Shown: positions 8,285 to 16,847, counted from the first letter of the stretch. The stretch: 34,414 nt of DNA from Bacilli bacterium (GCA_900771805.1 CAAGPL010000031.1:1-34414), one strand, 5' to 3'. Notes: generated from the sequence alone by a model not told the origin. Program-made: numbers and translations.

Positions 8285-8603
8285 CATCTTTATCATATAT
8301 ATACTTTTCCAGTTGTGATAAACGTCTTAATATGTCAACATTAGTTATTTCTTTTTCACTTTTTTTGACAATATCAATATTAGCTTTTAAATTTCTAAGT
8401 TCATGTTTTAAATCCATGTTTTCTCTAGAAAGTTCTTTGTTTTCGGTTTTAAGTTCCTTTATTATATTAATAAATTCAACATAATCTTTAATTATTTGAT
8501 CTAGATACTTATCTACTTCTTGTAATCTATACCCTCTAGTATCAATTTTAAAGTCCTTATCAAAGATTTCTTGAGGAGACAAAGCAATTCTTCCATTAAA
8601 CAT
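8280..8603 (-). CDS. gpsB: Cell division regulator GpsB
   Basis: 107 residues. GpsB is a DivIVA relative that coordinates penicillin-binding proteins at the septum. The DivIVA-type N-terminus is clear (IALSPQEIFDKDFKIDTRGY, then a short conserved helix), followed by a coiled coil (about 40-80) and a short C-terminal helical region (DILRRLSQLEKYIY). The length fits the family. The ATG at 8603 has AGGTGG upstream and the gene has a near-consensus promoter at 8627-8655. rnpB lies immediately downstream, the same order as in Bacillus. ponA, a class A PBP of the kind GpsB binds, is about 1.5 kb away. Confidence 0.93.
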   Translation of the reverse strand: MFNGRIALSPQEIFDKDFKIDTRGYRLQEVDKYLDQIIKDYVEFINIIKELKTENKELSRENMDLKHELRNLKANIDIVKKSEKEITNVDILRRLSQLEKYIYDKDE

Positions 8604-8626
8604 TATTTACCACCTCTGCAATTAAC

Positions 8627-8655
8627 ATTATCTCAATTTTTTTTTATTTTGTCAA
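8627..8655 (-). promoter_or_regulatory. gpsB promoter
   Basis: -35 TTGACA (8650-8655), a 17-bp spacer and -10 GATAAT (8627-8632) on the minus strand. It should drive gpsB and, as no terminator intervenes, rnpB, the RodZ-like gene and pgsA. Confidence 0.85.
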
Positions 8656-8676
8656 TTTACAGTTGGTTTTCTTTAC

Positions 8677-8955
8677 TTAACGTTTTTTTCTTTCAAGCTT
8701 AATTAAACTATAATATTTTATTAAATCATATGAAGATACTGAAAAACTAAAAGATATAAAAGCAATAAAAAAACTTTCAAAACTTATATTAAAAAATATA
8801 AAATTAATTAAAATACTAAATATTAACAATATCCAAACAATATATTTACTTGGAACTTTAAATGTAATTTTAATTGTATTACCTAATATGTTTAAAATTA
8901 TCCATACACAAATAATATGTGGCATAATATCATATAAATTTTTTATTTGATTCAA
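8677..8955 (-). CDS. Small three-helix membrane protein, holin-like (Hol44-type pattern)
   Basis: 92 residues with three hydrophobic segments (about 12-32, 38-57 and 60-78), a lysine-bearing link (KITFKVPSKYIVWILL) and a basic tail ending ERKKR. The layout resembles phage holins of the Hol44/holin superfamily V type, which have a first helix, a K-x-IPxIL second helix and a third helix followed by a basic end. That is pattern recall, not a search. The TTG at 8955 has AGGTGA upstream. No endolysin or other phage gene is near. It sits in a unit with a 31-codon ORF upstream and gpsB downstream. It may have a household role, or be a stray phage gene. Confidence 0.55.
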   Translation of the reverse strand: MNQIKNLYDIMPHIICVWIILNILGNTIKITFKVPSKYIVWILLIFSILINFIFFNISFESFFIAFISFSFSVSSYDLIKYYSLIKLERKKR

Positions 8956-8965
8956 ATTTTATCAC

Positions 8966-9061
8966 CTATTTAAATTTATTCAAAACAATTAAACTTTCTT
9001 CAGTTTTTTTTATTTCTTTTAACATCTCATCAAATATTACTAACATAAAAACTCTATCCAT
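8966..9061 (-). CDS. 31-residue small ORF, unknown
   Basis: A short frame starts at ATG 9061 with a perfect AGGAGG seven bases upstream and a promoter at 9091-9120. It encodes 31 residues, beginning MDRVFMLVIFDEML and continuing as an amphipathic charged helix, and stops 10 bp before the holin-like start. The strong translation signals make it likely to be expressed. I do not recognise it. It could be a peptide partner of the membrane protein or a leader peptide. Confidence 0.55.
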   Translation of the reverse strand: MDRVFMLVIFDEMLKEIKKTEESLIVLNKFK

Positions 9062-9090
9062 TTTATATCCTCCTACTTATAAAATAACAT

Positions 9091-9120
9091 ATTATATTAC
9101 GTTAATAATATTTTCGACAA
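9091..9120 (-). promoter_or_regulatory. Promoter for the small ORF and holin-like gene
   Basis: On the minus strand -35 TTGTCG (9115-9120), an 18-bp spacer and -10 TATAAT (9091-9096). It is divergent from recU. Confidence 0.65.
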
Positions 9121-9160
9121 TTCTTTTCAAAATATATAACAAAATAGCATACTTTTGTAG

Positions 9161-9166
9161 TATAAT
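9161..9166 (+). promoter_or_regulatory. Likely -10 element for recU-ponA
   Basis: TATAAT lies 17 bp before the recU ATG. No good -35 is seen at 16-18 bp, so the promoter is only partly supported and the leader would be very short. Confidence 0.4.
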
Positions 9167-9182
9167 TATGATGGTGAATTAA

Positions 9183-9761
9183 ATGATAATAAATCATTAT
9201 TATAAATTAAATAAAAATAAAAGTAATTATGCCAACCGAGGCTTAAACTTAGAAAACGACATAAATTTAGCAAATGAATATTATAAAATAAATGATGTAG
9301 CATATATTTATAAAAAGCCAACCCCTATAAAATTAGTTAAGGTAGATTATAAGCTAGCTAAAATAACTGAAGGCTATTTTGATACCCCATCTACAACTGA
9401 TTATAATGGTATTTATAAAGGAAAATATATTGATTTTGAAGCTAAAGAAACAAATAGTAAAACATCATTTAGCATGTCAAATATTCATCCTCACCAAATA
9501 AAACATTTAATAAATGTTGCAAGACATGGTGCTATATCATTTTTAATAGTTAGATTTAATAAACTTTCTTTAACTTATTTTTTAAGTACAAAAGATTTAG
9601 AATTCTTTATAAAAAATTATGAAAGAAAATCAATACCATTAAGTTTTTTTAATAAATATGGTAAAATAATTAAAATGAAGTATCAACCTAGATTAGACTA
9701 TATCGAGATAATAAATAATTTATACTTTGGAGGTAATAAAGATGATGAAGAAAAGAAATAA
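9183..9761 (+). CDS. recU: Holliday junction resolvase RecU
   Basis: 192 residues. RecU cuts Holliday junctions in recombination and chromosome segregation in Firmicutes. The family signature is strong: ANRGLNLENDIN, KKPTPIKLVKVDY, PSTTDYNGIYKGKYIDFEAK with the catalytic acidic and lysine residues of the nuclease core, and HPHQIKHL. The ATG at 9183 has GGTGA upstream. Its last 20 bp overlap the start of ponA, the same recU-ponA pairing seen in Bacillus, so the two should be translated from one message. Confidence 0.96.
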   Translation: MIINHYYKLNKNKSNYANRGLNLENDINLANEYYKINDVAYIYKKPTPIKLVKVDYKLAKITEGYFDTPSTTDYNGIYKGKYIDFEAKETNSKTSFSMSNIHPHQIKHLINVARHGAISFLIVRFNKLSLTYFLSTKDLEFFIKNYERKSIPLSFFNKYGKIIKMKYQPRLDYIEIINNLYFGGNKDDEEKK

Positions 9762-12447
9762 AAAAACTAATAATATTTCAAAAAATATAAGGGCTAAAGC
9801 AAATGAAGTAAAAAAAATAGTAACTAAAAATAAAAGAAAAAGTAATACAAGCTCTAATAAAAGTAAACAAAAAAAAATAATATTAAACGTACTTTTGGTA
9901 TGTGTAGTTGTATTTTTACTTTTAATTACAGTATTTTTCTCCTATGTAATAATTAAAGCTCCTAAATTCGATCCTAATAACTTAAAGTTTACACAAATGT
10001 CTGAACTTTATGATACAGATGGAAATTTAATTGCAAAAATGGGAAATGAGAATAGAACTGAAATATCATATGATGATTTACCAGAAGTTTTAATAGATGC
10101 AATTATTGCAACTGAAGATTCTAAATTTTTTCAACATAATGGTTTTGACCTTGCAAGGTTTACAAAAGCTAGTTTATCTCAACTACTAGGAAAAAATGCT
10201 GGTGGTGCATCAACACTTACAATGCAAATAGCAAAAAACAATTATACTTCTACAAAATCTAAAGGTTTTGATGGAATTTTAAGAAAATTTACTGATATTT
10301 ATCTTTCTATATTTAAAATAGAAAGAAAATATACTAAAAAAGAAATAATTGAATTTTATGTTAATGATTCTTATTTAGGCAATAATGCTTATGGCGTTGA
10401 GCAAGCTTCATTAAACTACTTTGGAAAATCAGTTAGTGATTTAAATTTAGCAGAAGCATCTTTTATTGCTGGATTATTTCAATCACCTAAATATTATAAT
10501 CCTTATTATTATCCAGAACGTGCAGAAAAAAGAAGACAAACTGTTTTATATCTAATGCAAAGACATGGATATATAACAGAAGAAGAAAGAAAAATAGCAA
10601 CAAAATTACCTATTACATCATATATACGAAAAACTCAAAATAAAGGTTCATATGCTGAATATCAAGGTTATATTGATACTGTTGTTGAAGAATTAGAAAA
10701 TGAATATGATTTAAACCCATATACTACTCCACTTAAAATCTATACTGCTATGAAAAAAAGCAAACAAGACTTTGTAAATAAGGTAATGAATGGTGAGGCT
10801 TGGAAATGGGAAAATGATGTTGTACAATCTGGAATTGTTATGACAAATTCTAATACTGGTGAAGTAATAGCTGTTGGAGCTGGTAGAAATAAAAACTCTG
10901 AGCGTTCTTATAATTTTGCAACACAACTTAATAAGCAAATAGGTTCAACAGCAAAACCAATTTTTGACTATGGACCAGCTGTTGAATATCTTGGATGGGG
11001 AACGGAAAATTACATAGATGATACTCCTACTACTTATAGTAATGGAACTAAAATGTCAAACTCTGATGGTGGTTATAAAGGAAGACTTCCAATGTATCAA
11101 GCTTTAGGGTTATCAAGAAATATAACAGCTCTTAAAACTTTCCAAGAAGTTTCAAAACAAGTTGGTAATGATAAAATAGTTAAATTTGCAACTAGCTTAG
11201 GTATTTCTCCTGAAATAGAAAACGGAAAAGTACATGAAGCTCATAGTATAGGATCTTTTACGGCACCTAAAGGAAGTAGTTCAAAAAATAGTCCAATGAC
11301 TATGGCAGGTGCTTATCAAGCTTTTTCTAACGGTGGATATTATATAAAACCTCATACAATTAAAAAATTCATATATAAAGATACAGATGAAGTTGTTGAG
11401 CCTAATATAACAAAGACAAAAGTTATGGAAGATTCAACAGCATATATAATAACTTATGCACTTAATTGGTCTGTTACAAATGGTCTTGCACGTTCAGCAG
11501 CAAATATAGGTAGCGTTGCAACAGCAGCAAAAACAGGTACATCAAACTTTGATGCTAAAACAATTAAAGATAATCACTTATCAAGTAGAGCTGTAAATGA
11601 TCTTTGGGTATGTGGATATACACCTGATTATACTTTAACAATGTGGTATGGATATGATAAAATTTATAAAGACCATTATAGTACAACCTCATCTTGGTCA
11701 ACTCGTGATAGATTTTATAGAAATTTAGCAGAAAATTTATTCGATAAAAATGGAAAACAATTTCAAAGACCATCAAGTATTGAAGAAGTTGCTGTTATTA
11801 AAAATTCTATTCCTCTTAAAAAAGCAAATTATGGTGGAGTTATAGGATTATTTAGAAAAGGAACAGCACCTACTGAGACAGGAAGTGAAGATACTGATCC
11901 AATTCCTAGTATAACTAATGTTAAAAGTACTATAACAAATAATAATACTGTTAACCTAACTTGGACTGGACTTAGTGCAGATGATATGCTTAACTTATAT
12001 GTTGATGATAGTTTTGGTACTTTAGGATATGATATATATATAAAAGATGGACAAAATGGTAAAGAAAATTATGTTGGAACTACAACATCTAATTCATATA
12101 CACATGTAACTAATTATTCAAATCCAATTTATATTATATATACTGCATATTCAAACTATAAAACTAATAAAAGTAAAGGCGTTGAACATAAGGTTCAAAT
12201 TACTACTGATTTTGATATTATAGTTAAAGATTGTGAAATAAATACTCAAAATGAAATAGATAGTTGTACAAAAGGAATATCTGTATTATATAATTCAGTA
12301 GATGTTACTAATAAGTCAACTATAAAAGTATTAAATAATGCAAATAATAGTATAAAATATGAAATTACATATCAAGGAAAAGTTAAGACTGTAAATGGTA
12401 AGTTAACAATTAAGCAAACAACTACTACATCTAGTCAATTACAATAA
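9742..12447 (+). CDS. ponA: Class A penicillin-binding protein (PBP1A type) with C-terminal fibronectin-like extension
   Basis: 901 residues. It polymerises and cross-links peptidoglycan outside the membrane. The order is a basic cytoplasmic tail (1-45), one transmembrane helix (about 46-71), a GT51 glycosyltransferase with E125 in ATEDSKFFQHNGFD and GGASTLTMQIAKN, then a transpeptidase with S402-T-A-K405, S458-R-N460 and K597-T-G599. All catalytic motifs are intact. After a Pro/Thr-rich linker near 710 there is a fibronectin-III-like region (about 725-815) and about 85 further residues of beta-rich, Thr/Ser-rich sequence. A TTG at 9727 is rejected because it overlaps GGAGG; the ATG at 9742 stands eight bases from it. 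The gene ends at a terminator shared with dnaD. Confidence 0.95.
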   Translation: MMKKRNKKTNNISKNIRAKANEVKKIVTKNKRKSNTSSNKSKQKKIILNVLLVCVVVFLLLITVFFSYVIIKAPKFDPNNLKFTQMSELYDTDGNLIAKMGNENRTEISYDDLPEVLIDAIIATEDSKFFQHNGFDLARFTKASLSQLLGKNAGGASTLTMQIAKNNYTSTKSKGFDGILRKFTDIYLSIFKIERKYTKKEIIEFYVNDSYLGNNAYGVEQASLNYFGKSVSDLNLAEASFIAGLFQSPKYYNPYYYPERAEKRRQTVLYLMQRHGYITEEERKIATKLPITSYIRKTQNKGSYAEYQGYIDTVVEELENEYDLNPYTTPLKIYTAMKKSKQDFVNKVMNGEAWKWENDVVQSGIVMTNSNTGEVIAVGAGRNKNSERSYNFATQLNKQIGSTAKPIFDYGPAVEYLGWGTENYIDDTPTTYSNGTKMSNSDGGYKGRLPMYQALGLSRNITALKTFQEVSKQVGNDKIVKFATSLGISPEIENGKVHEAHSIGSFTAPKGSSSKNSPMTMAGAYQAFSNGGYYIKPHTIKKFIYKDTDEVVEPNITKTKVMEDSTAYIITYALNWSVTNGLARSAANIGSVATAAKTGTSNFDAKTIKDNHLSSRAVNDLWVCGYTPDYTLTMWYGYDKIYKDHYSTTSSWSTRDRFYRNLAENLFDKNGKQFQRPSSIEEVAVIKNSIPLKKANYGGVIGLFRKGTAPTETGSEDTDPIPSITNVKSTITNNNTVNLTWTGLSADDMLNLYVDDSFGTLGYDIYIKDGQNGKENYVGTTTSNSYTHVTNYSNPIYIIYTAYSNYKTNKSKGVEHKVQITTDFDIIVKDCEINTQNEIDSCTKGISVLYNSVDVTNKSTIKVLNNANNSIKYEITYQGKVKTVNGKLTIKQTTTTSSQLQ

Positions 12448-12477
12448 AAAAGGAAATCAAACATTGGATTTCCTTTT
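12448..12477. terminator. Bidirectional terminator between ponA and dnaD
   Basis: AAAAGGAAATC and GATTTCCTTTT form an 11-bp stem around an eight-base loop, with A/T runs on both sides. It serves the convergent ponA and dnaD ends and overlaps the last bases of the dnaD stop codon. Confidence 0.9.
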
Positions 12478-13123
12478 AATTTTCATTTAACCAATCATAC
12501 TCATAATAAATATTATCTTTAGTATTTTCTTCTTTTTTATTTTTGCTTTCTAAATCTACTGCATTTTTTATACCTTTTTTATTCCATTCATATAAGATTT
12601 TATCTATATATCTTAAATTACCAACGCCATTATATACAGCTTCTTTTAAAGCCATAATAATAAGTTCTTTAGATATTTTAGATTCTAACCAATTACTAAT
12701 TATATCATATTCCATAGGAGATAAAGTTCTTCCAAATTCACTTTCAAAAACATCATATATATCATCTTTAGTATTATCATCTATATTATTGTTTATTAAA
12801 TTTGACATCATTATTTCATAAAATGATTTTAAATTAATTACTTCATCTAAAATGCCACTTTCATTTTTTTGCATCTCAATCGATAAAAGTTTTTTCTCTT
12901 TTAATACGGAAATAGAATCAAATAATTCTTTTTCATTAAAATTTAAAGCATCTAAAATCTTTTTACAATTAAAAACTTCTTTATCTTTTCCATTTAATAA
13001 ATATATCAAAAGAATTAAATCATTTAGTGATAATTTATTTTCTTTTGCATATTCTAATACAAATTTATCCACAGTAAAATGATTTTCATTATTAATTAAT
13101 TCTAATAATTTTTCTTTAACCAT
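12476..13123 (-). CDS. dnaD: DNA replication initiation protein DnaD
   Basis: 215 residues. DnaD helps load the replicative helicase at oriC and restarting forks in low-GC Firmicutes. It has an N-terminal winged-helix region (about 15-95) and a C-terminal DnaD/DnaB2 domain (about 120-190) with FESEFGRTLSPMEYD and YIDKILYEWNKKGI, the family's YxxxIxxxW signature. The ATG at 13123 has AGAGGTGA upstream. It follows cca after 24 bp and probably shares its transcript. dnaD next to ponA-recU is also the Bacillus arrangement. Confidence 0.93.
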   Translation of the reverse strand: MVKEKLLELINNENHFTVDKFVLEYAKENKLSLNDLILLIYLLNGKDKEVFNCKKILDALNFNEKELFDSISVLKEKKLLSIEMQKNESGILDEVINLKSFYEIMMSNLINNNIDDNTKDDIYDVFESEFGRTLSPMEYDIISNWLESKISKELIIMALKEAVYNGVGNLRYIDKILYEWNKKGIKNAVDLESKNKKEENTKDNIYYEYDWLNEN

Positions 13124-13147
13124 TAAATCACCTCTTATTTAAAATGA

Positions 13148-14251
13148 TTATATCATAATATATTTATAAGTTTCAATTACATATTTTTTTAATATATCTT
13201 TTTTATTTTCCAAAACTCTATTTATTATTTTTTCTTCTAAATCAAGTATTATTTTTTTTATCATAAAAGTTTTATCTTCTTTTAATAGGCTAATTATATC
13301 AACTGGTTTTAAAGCTATTTCACTTCTATTTTTAATTGGAAGATTATCAAATCTATCATATATATCTTTTTCATTAATATTAAGTATTTGCGCAGCTATA
13401 TAACACACATAACTACCATTTTGATATATTTCCATATCATTTATACTTTTATCCTTTAAAATGGCTAAAACAGCATTCATATAGCCTTTTTCATTATTAG
13501 TAAATTGATACTTGCAAGAAGGTGAAACTTGTAGCCATATTCCAAGTGGATCTGATGTATTTACTATCTTTTTATCTAAATTAATATCCAAATATTTATC
13601 AAGACCAAAATGTTTTAATAATTCAATCCCTCTTAATGCATTTATAGAAGAAAATATTTTATTTAATTCCTCTTTTTTTCTATAATATGATAAATTATTC
13701 AAAAGATATGCATTATTAATTATTGCATCACATAAAGATTTTTCTATATTAAAATTAAGTATAGTAGCAAATCTTATTGCTCTTAAAATCCTTAAAGGAT
13801 CATCATATGTTTTTTTATATGGATCTCCTACCATCTTTATAATTTTATTTTCTATATCATCCTTAGAATTTAATAAATCTATTATTTCACCCTTAGAATT
13901 CATACATAAAGTATTAATAGTAAAATCACGTCTCTTAAGATCTATAGATAAATTATTGGTATATAAAATTTTAGACGGACTTCTTTTATCATTATATTCT
14001 AAATCCATTCTATAAGTGGTAATTTCAAAATCAACTTTTTTATAATTTAAAGATACTGAACCATATCCTTTAAATGGCAAATCAACATTTTTAAAAATTT
14101 CTTTCATTTCCATTGGAGTTGCATTAGTGCATAAATCAACATCATTACTTTTTATTCCTAAAATATAATCTCTTACAAAGCCTCCTACTATGAAAGCTTC
14201 ATATCCTTCTTTTTCAAACATTTTTAACAATTCTAATGCTTTTTCTAACAA
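13148..14251 (-). CDS. cca: CCA tRNA nucleotidyltransferase / poly(A) polymerase family
   Basis: 367 residues. It adds or repairs the CCA end of tRNAs. The class II head domain is clear: FIVGGFVRDYILG, the metal-binding DVDLCTNATP (D-x-D), LKRRDFTINTLCMN, and DPLRILRAIRFATILNF. The C-terminal body is helical and diverged. The TTG at 14251 is preferred over GTG starts at 14263 and 14260 because GGTGG lies at the right distance only for the TTG. A TATAAT at 14268-14273 is a possible -10. Single-copy cca is the likely reading; a dedicated poly(A) polymerase cannot be excluded from sequence alone. Confidence 0.93.
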   Translation of the reverse strand: MLEKALELLKMFEKEGYEAFIVGGFVRDYILGIKSNDVDLCTNATPMEMKEIFKNVDLPFKGYGSVSLNYKKVDFEITTYRMDLEYNDKRSPSKILYTNNLSIDLKRRDFTINTLCMNSKGEIIDLLNSKDDIENKIIKMVGDPYKKTYDDPLRILRAIRFATILNFNIEKSLCDAIINNAYLLNNLSYYRKKEELNKIFSSINALRGIELLKHFGLDKYLDINLDKKIVNTSDPLGIWLQVSPSCKYQFTNNEKGYMNAVLAILKDKSINDMEIYQNGSYVCYIAAQILNINEKDIYDRFDNLPIKNRSEIALKPVDIISLLKEDKTFMIKKIILDLEEKIINRVLENKKDILKKYVIETYKYIMI

Positions 14252-14285
14252 AGTAATCACCACCGTTATTATATCATTTTAAAAA

Positions 14286-14312
14286 GAAAAAAACCATTTA
14301 AAATGGTTTTTT
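14286..14312 (-). terminator. HU gene terminator
   Basis: On the minus strand AAAAAACCA and TGGTTTTTT pair across a short A/T loop, followed by TTTCTTTTT, right after the HU stop at 14315. Confidence 0.85.
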
Positions 14313-14314
14313 GA

Positions 14315-14590
14315 CTACTTATTTACAGCGTCTTTTAATTTAGAACCAGCTTTGAATGTAACTGCAGTTCTAGCAGCAATTTTAACTGTTTCTCCAGTTC
14401 TTGGATTACGTCCTTCTCTTGCTTCTCTTTTTGAAGTTGCAAATGTTCCAAATCCTACTAATGAAACTTTTTCACCCTTCTCTAATGCTTCTGTTACACT
14501 TTCCATAGTTGCATCAAGTGCACGAGCAGCATCAGCTTTTGTTAAACCAGCTTTTTCAGCTATCTTTTCTACTAATTGTTGTTTTGACAT
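14315..14590 (-). CDS. hup: DNA-binding protein HU
   Basis: 91 residues. HU is the main nucleoid protein that bends DNA as a dimer. The sequence is typical: SKQQLVEKIAEKAGLTKADA, SLVGFGTFATSKREAREGRN with the signature GF-TF, and the beta-arm region RNPRTGETVKIAA. The frame is open 20 codons further upstream, but the ATG at 14590 has TGGAGG at good spacing and gives the standard length. It is monocistronic, with its own promoter and terminator. In Bacillus hbs sits next to spoIVA; here spoIVA is about 17 kb upstream on the same strand. Confidence 0.97.
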   Translation of the reverse strand: MSKQQLVEKIAEKAGLTKADAARALDATMESVTEALEKGEKVSLVGFGTFATSKREAREGRNPRTGETVKIAARTAVTFKAGSKLKDAVNK

Positions 14591-14640
14591 AATAAACCTC
14601 CATTTTATGTTCATATATAAGCTACTTTGCTTACAATATA

Positions 14641-14669
14641 AGCGTACCATTTTTAACTAGATATTTCAA
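14641..14669 (-). promoter_or_regulatory. HU promoter
   Basis: -35 TTGAAA (14664-14669), a 17-bp spacer and a weak -10 TACGCT (14641-14646) on the minus strand, about 50 bp before the HU ATG. Confidence 0.5.
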
Positions 14670-14718
14670 GTATTTTTTATATAAAAATATCATTTTTTTC
14701 TTATTTATCAAGCTTTTT

Positions 14719-15231
14719 TTAATTTTTACCCGCCAAATTTACAACATATCTTTTATTTTTTTTACCACGCGTACAAGTTACTAATAATAATTTATTAGAA
14801 TTTTCCTCTTCATTTAAAATATAAGTATCTTTTTTATCAATGTTATAAAAATCTAATACCTCATATAAATATGTTTTACTATTAAATTTCAAATATACTA
14901 TATCTCCTTTTTTTAATTCATCTAATCTATTAAAAAACGTACCAACACCCATACCCGAATGTCCAAATATAATAATTTTATTATTTATATTAAAATTATT
15001 ATAATATACCAAATTATCATTTAAATTATTGAAATTAGAATCCGCTTTTATAACGGGTAAATCAATATTTATCTTAGGTATTATTAACCTTTTCTCATCT
15101 AAATTATCATATTTATAATTTTTGCTATATGTAGTATTAATAGTTTTTGTTTTATAAGATGTATTTATTAAATAAAGTGATAATAAAAAATATAATAATA
15201 TAATTACAATATTAATTATCTTTTTTTTCAT
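14719..15231 (-). CDS. Sortase
   Basis: 170 residues. Sortases cut LPXTG-type signals and couple the protein to the wall or to another pilin. There is an N-terminal membrane anchor (about 4-24), then the sortase beta-barrel with the catalytic triad H91 (IFGHSGMG), C153 (LLVTC) and R161. The small size and sequence suggest a class D-like housekeeping or pilus enzyme, but class is uncertain. The ATG at 15231 overlaps the end of the adhesin gene by 20 bp and has no clear ribosome site, so translation is probably coupled. An LPNTG substrate is encoded immediately upstream. Confidence 0.9.
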   Translation of the reverse strand: MKKKIINIVIILLYFLLSLYLINTSYKTKTINTTYSKNYKYDNLDEKRLIIPKINIDLPVIKADSNFNNLNDNLVYYNNFNINNKIIIFGHSGMGVGTFFNRLDELKKGDIVYLKFNSKTYLYEVLDFYNIDKKDTYILNEEENSNKLLLVTCTRGKKNKRYVVNLAGKN

Positions 15232-16663
15232 ATATATATAAAATAGTACCAAATAATAAAATAGATACAAATATTATATAAGGATTAAAAGTTTTACCTG
15301 TATTAGGTAATTCTAAAGAAGGTTTTAATTCATAATTTATTATTTTTATTTCTTTTACTTCTTTATCTTCTAATACTTCTATTTTCTTATCACTAGCAGT
15401 TGAAACTCCATCTTTAGTAGTAATTTGTTTTAATATATATTTACCATATGGTAATGTTAATTTAATTAATCCTTTAGAATCTGTTACATAAGAACTAATA
15501 AAATCTCCATTTTCATAGTATAATCCAAATTCAACATTTTCTTCATCAATTTGTTTTTTTGTTTTGTATTCTTCTAATACTTTATGAATTATAACTTCGT
15601 TTTTTATAATATTTTCATAAGAATCTATAGTAACTTCTAAATTAGATGTTGCAACATATTCCTCATATCTTTTACCTTCTAAAGTATAACCTAAACTAGG
15701 ATTTGTTTCAGAGATAAAGTAATTACCTTTAACTAAATTATCAAATATAATAACTCCATTTTCATCGGTTTTTTTAGTTATTATTTTATTACCGTCTTTA
15801 TCATATAAAGTATATGCTGCACCTTTTAAAGTAGCATAAATTGATGAGGGTTTATTATCTTTTTTATCCATATCTTTTTTATTAACTATTATCTTACCAT
15901 ATACACCATTTACATTATAAGTATTATTAAAATCATAAGCATATTCAAATGTTCCTATTGTTTGAAATCCACTTTTATAATAAAAAATAGGACTCTTATT
16001 ATTTTTCTTTCTATGTAAAGTAAATGCATTATTAATTCCAGTTATTTTTAAGCTTATTTTATTGCCACTTATTTTTACATTTGAACTATCTGTTTGATAC
16101 CCTTCTAAAACATTGTTTTTATCTTCTAAAACAACATCATCCCCTACTATATATTTATCTTTGAAATTAAATTCTGGTACAATTTCATATTTATTAACTA
16201 AAGATAATATATCGTTTTTATAACGTTCAATATCAATTATATTTCCTCCATATTTACTATCAGTCCACCAAACATTTTCAACTCCCATAAGTCTCCAAAT
16301 TAGCTCCTGAGTTGCCATATAATATTCTTTTGTATTGTGGTTATTATAACCATATCCATAATAACCAATTAAACTAAGTCTTTTTAAATTAGTAGGTTTA
16401 ATATTAGTTTCATTTATATTAGTTGTTGAATTATACCAAGACGATTTATCTGCTGTTATACCAGGCTCTATACAGTAAGCTGTTTTGTCATTTGCTTTTA
16501 GCATTGCTAAATTCGTTATATGATCACTTCCATTTCTATATTGATGTGCAAAAACACTCCTATCCAAATTCCAATCAACATAACTATCCATTTCTTTAGC
16601 GCTTGTATTAATTGGTATTATTACTAACATCAATAAAGTTAATACATAAATTATTTTTTTCAT
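15212..16663 (-). CDS. LPNTG-anchored surface protein with thioester domain and SpaA-like repeats
   Basis: 483 residues. There is a signal peptide (about 1-22). The thioester domain follows, with C64 in AYCIEPG and Q119 in MATQELIW, the Cys-Gln pair that forms an internal thioester and binds host surfaces covalently in Gram-positive adhesins. Two SpaA/prealbumin-like domains come next (about 262-345 and 350-445); the first has GAAYTLYDKDGN and FISETNPSLGY with a likely isopeptide-forming glutamate. The end is LPNTG (452-456), a hydrophobic helix and a charged tail, a classic sortase signal. The ATG at 16663 has AAAGGAG upstream. The sortase gene overlaps its end. No clear promoter was found in the 184-bp gap upstream. 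Confidence 0.9.
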   Translation of the reverse strand: MKKIIYVLTLLMLVIIPINTSAKEMDSYVDWNLDRSVFAHQYRNGSDHITNLAMLKANDKTAYCIEPGITADKSSWYNSTTNINETNIKPTNLKRLSLIGYYGYGYNNHNTKEYYMATQELIWRLMGVENVWWTDSKYGGNIIDIERYKNDILSLVNKYEIVPEFNFKDKYIVGDDVVLEDKNNVLEGYQTDSSNVKISGNKISLKITGINNAFTLHRKKNNKSPIFYYKSGFQTIGTFEYAYDFNNTYNVNGVYGKIIVNKKDMDKKDNKPSSIYATLKGAAYTLYDKDGNKIITKKTDENGVIIFDNLVKGNYFISETNPSLGYTLEGKRYEEYVATSNLEVTIDSYENIIKNEVIIHKVLEEYKTKKQIDEENVEFGLYYENGDFISSYVTDSKGLIKLTLPYGKYILKQITTKDGVSTASDKKIEVLEDKEVKEIKIINYELKPSLELPNTGKTFNPYIIFVSILLFGTILYIYEKKDN

Positions 16664-16792
16664 ATTTTTCTCCTTTCATTTAGGAGTTTATCAAACAAAA
16701 AAAATATATTAAAAAAACTATAATTAAAATTTATATTAAGAATAATAACTAATAATTATTTTCTTATAAAATAAATTTTAAATATAGAAATT

Positions 16793-16823
16793 AAAAAAAT
16801 GCAAAAAATTAATTTTTGCATTT
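16793..16823 (-). terminator. Terminator of the glycan operon after gtrA
   Basis: On the minus strand AAATGCAAAAA and TTTTTGCATTT pair around a five-base loop and end in a run of seven T. It closes the glycan locus and isolates it from the adhesin gene. Confidence 0.9.
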
Positions 16824-16847
16824 CTATCTAATTTTTACGACAATATA

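Noticed and set aside
8677..9061. Prophage remnant
   Set aside because: A single holin-like gene with no lysin, structural gene, integrase or attachment repeat does not support a prophage.
14591..14650. Longer start for HU at 14650
   Set aside because: The extra 20 residues do not match HU, and the ATG at 14590 has TGGAGG and gives normal length.
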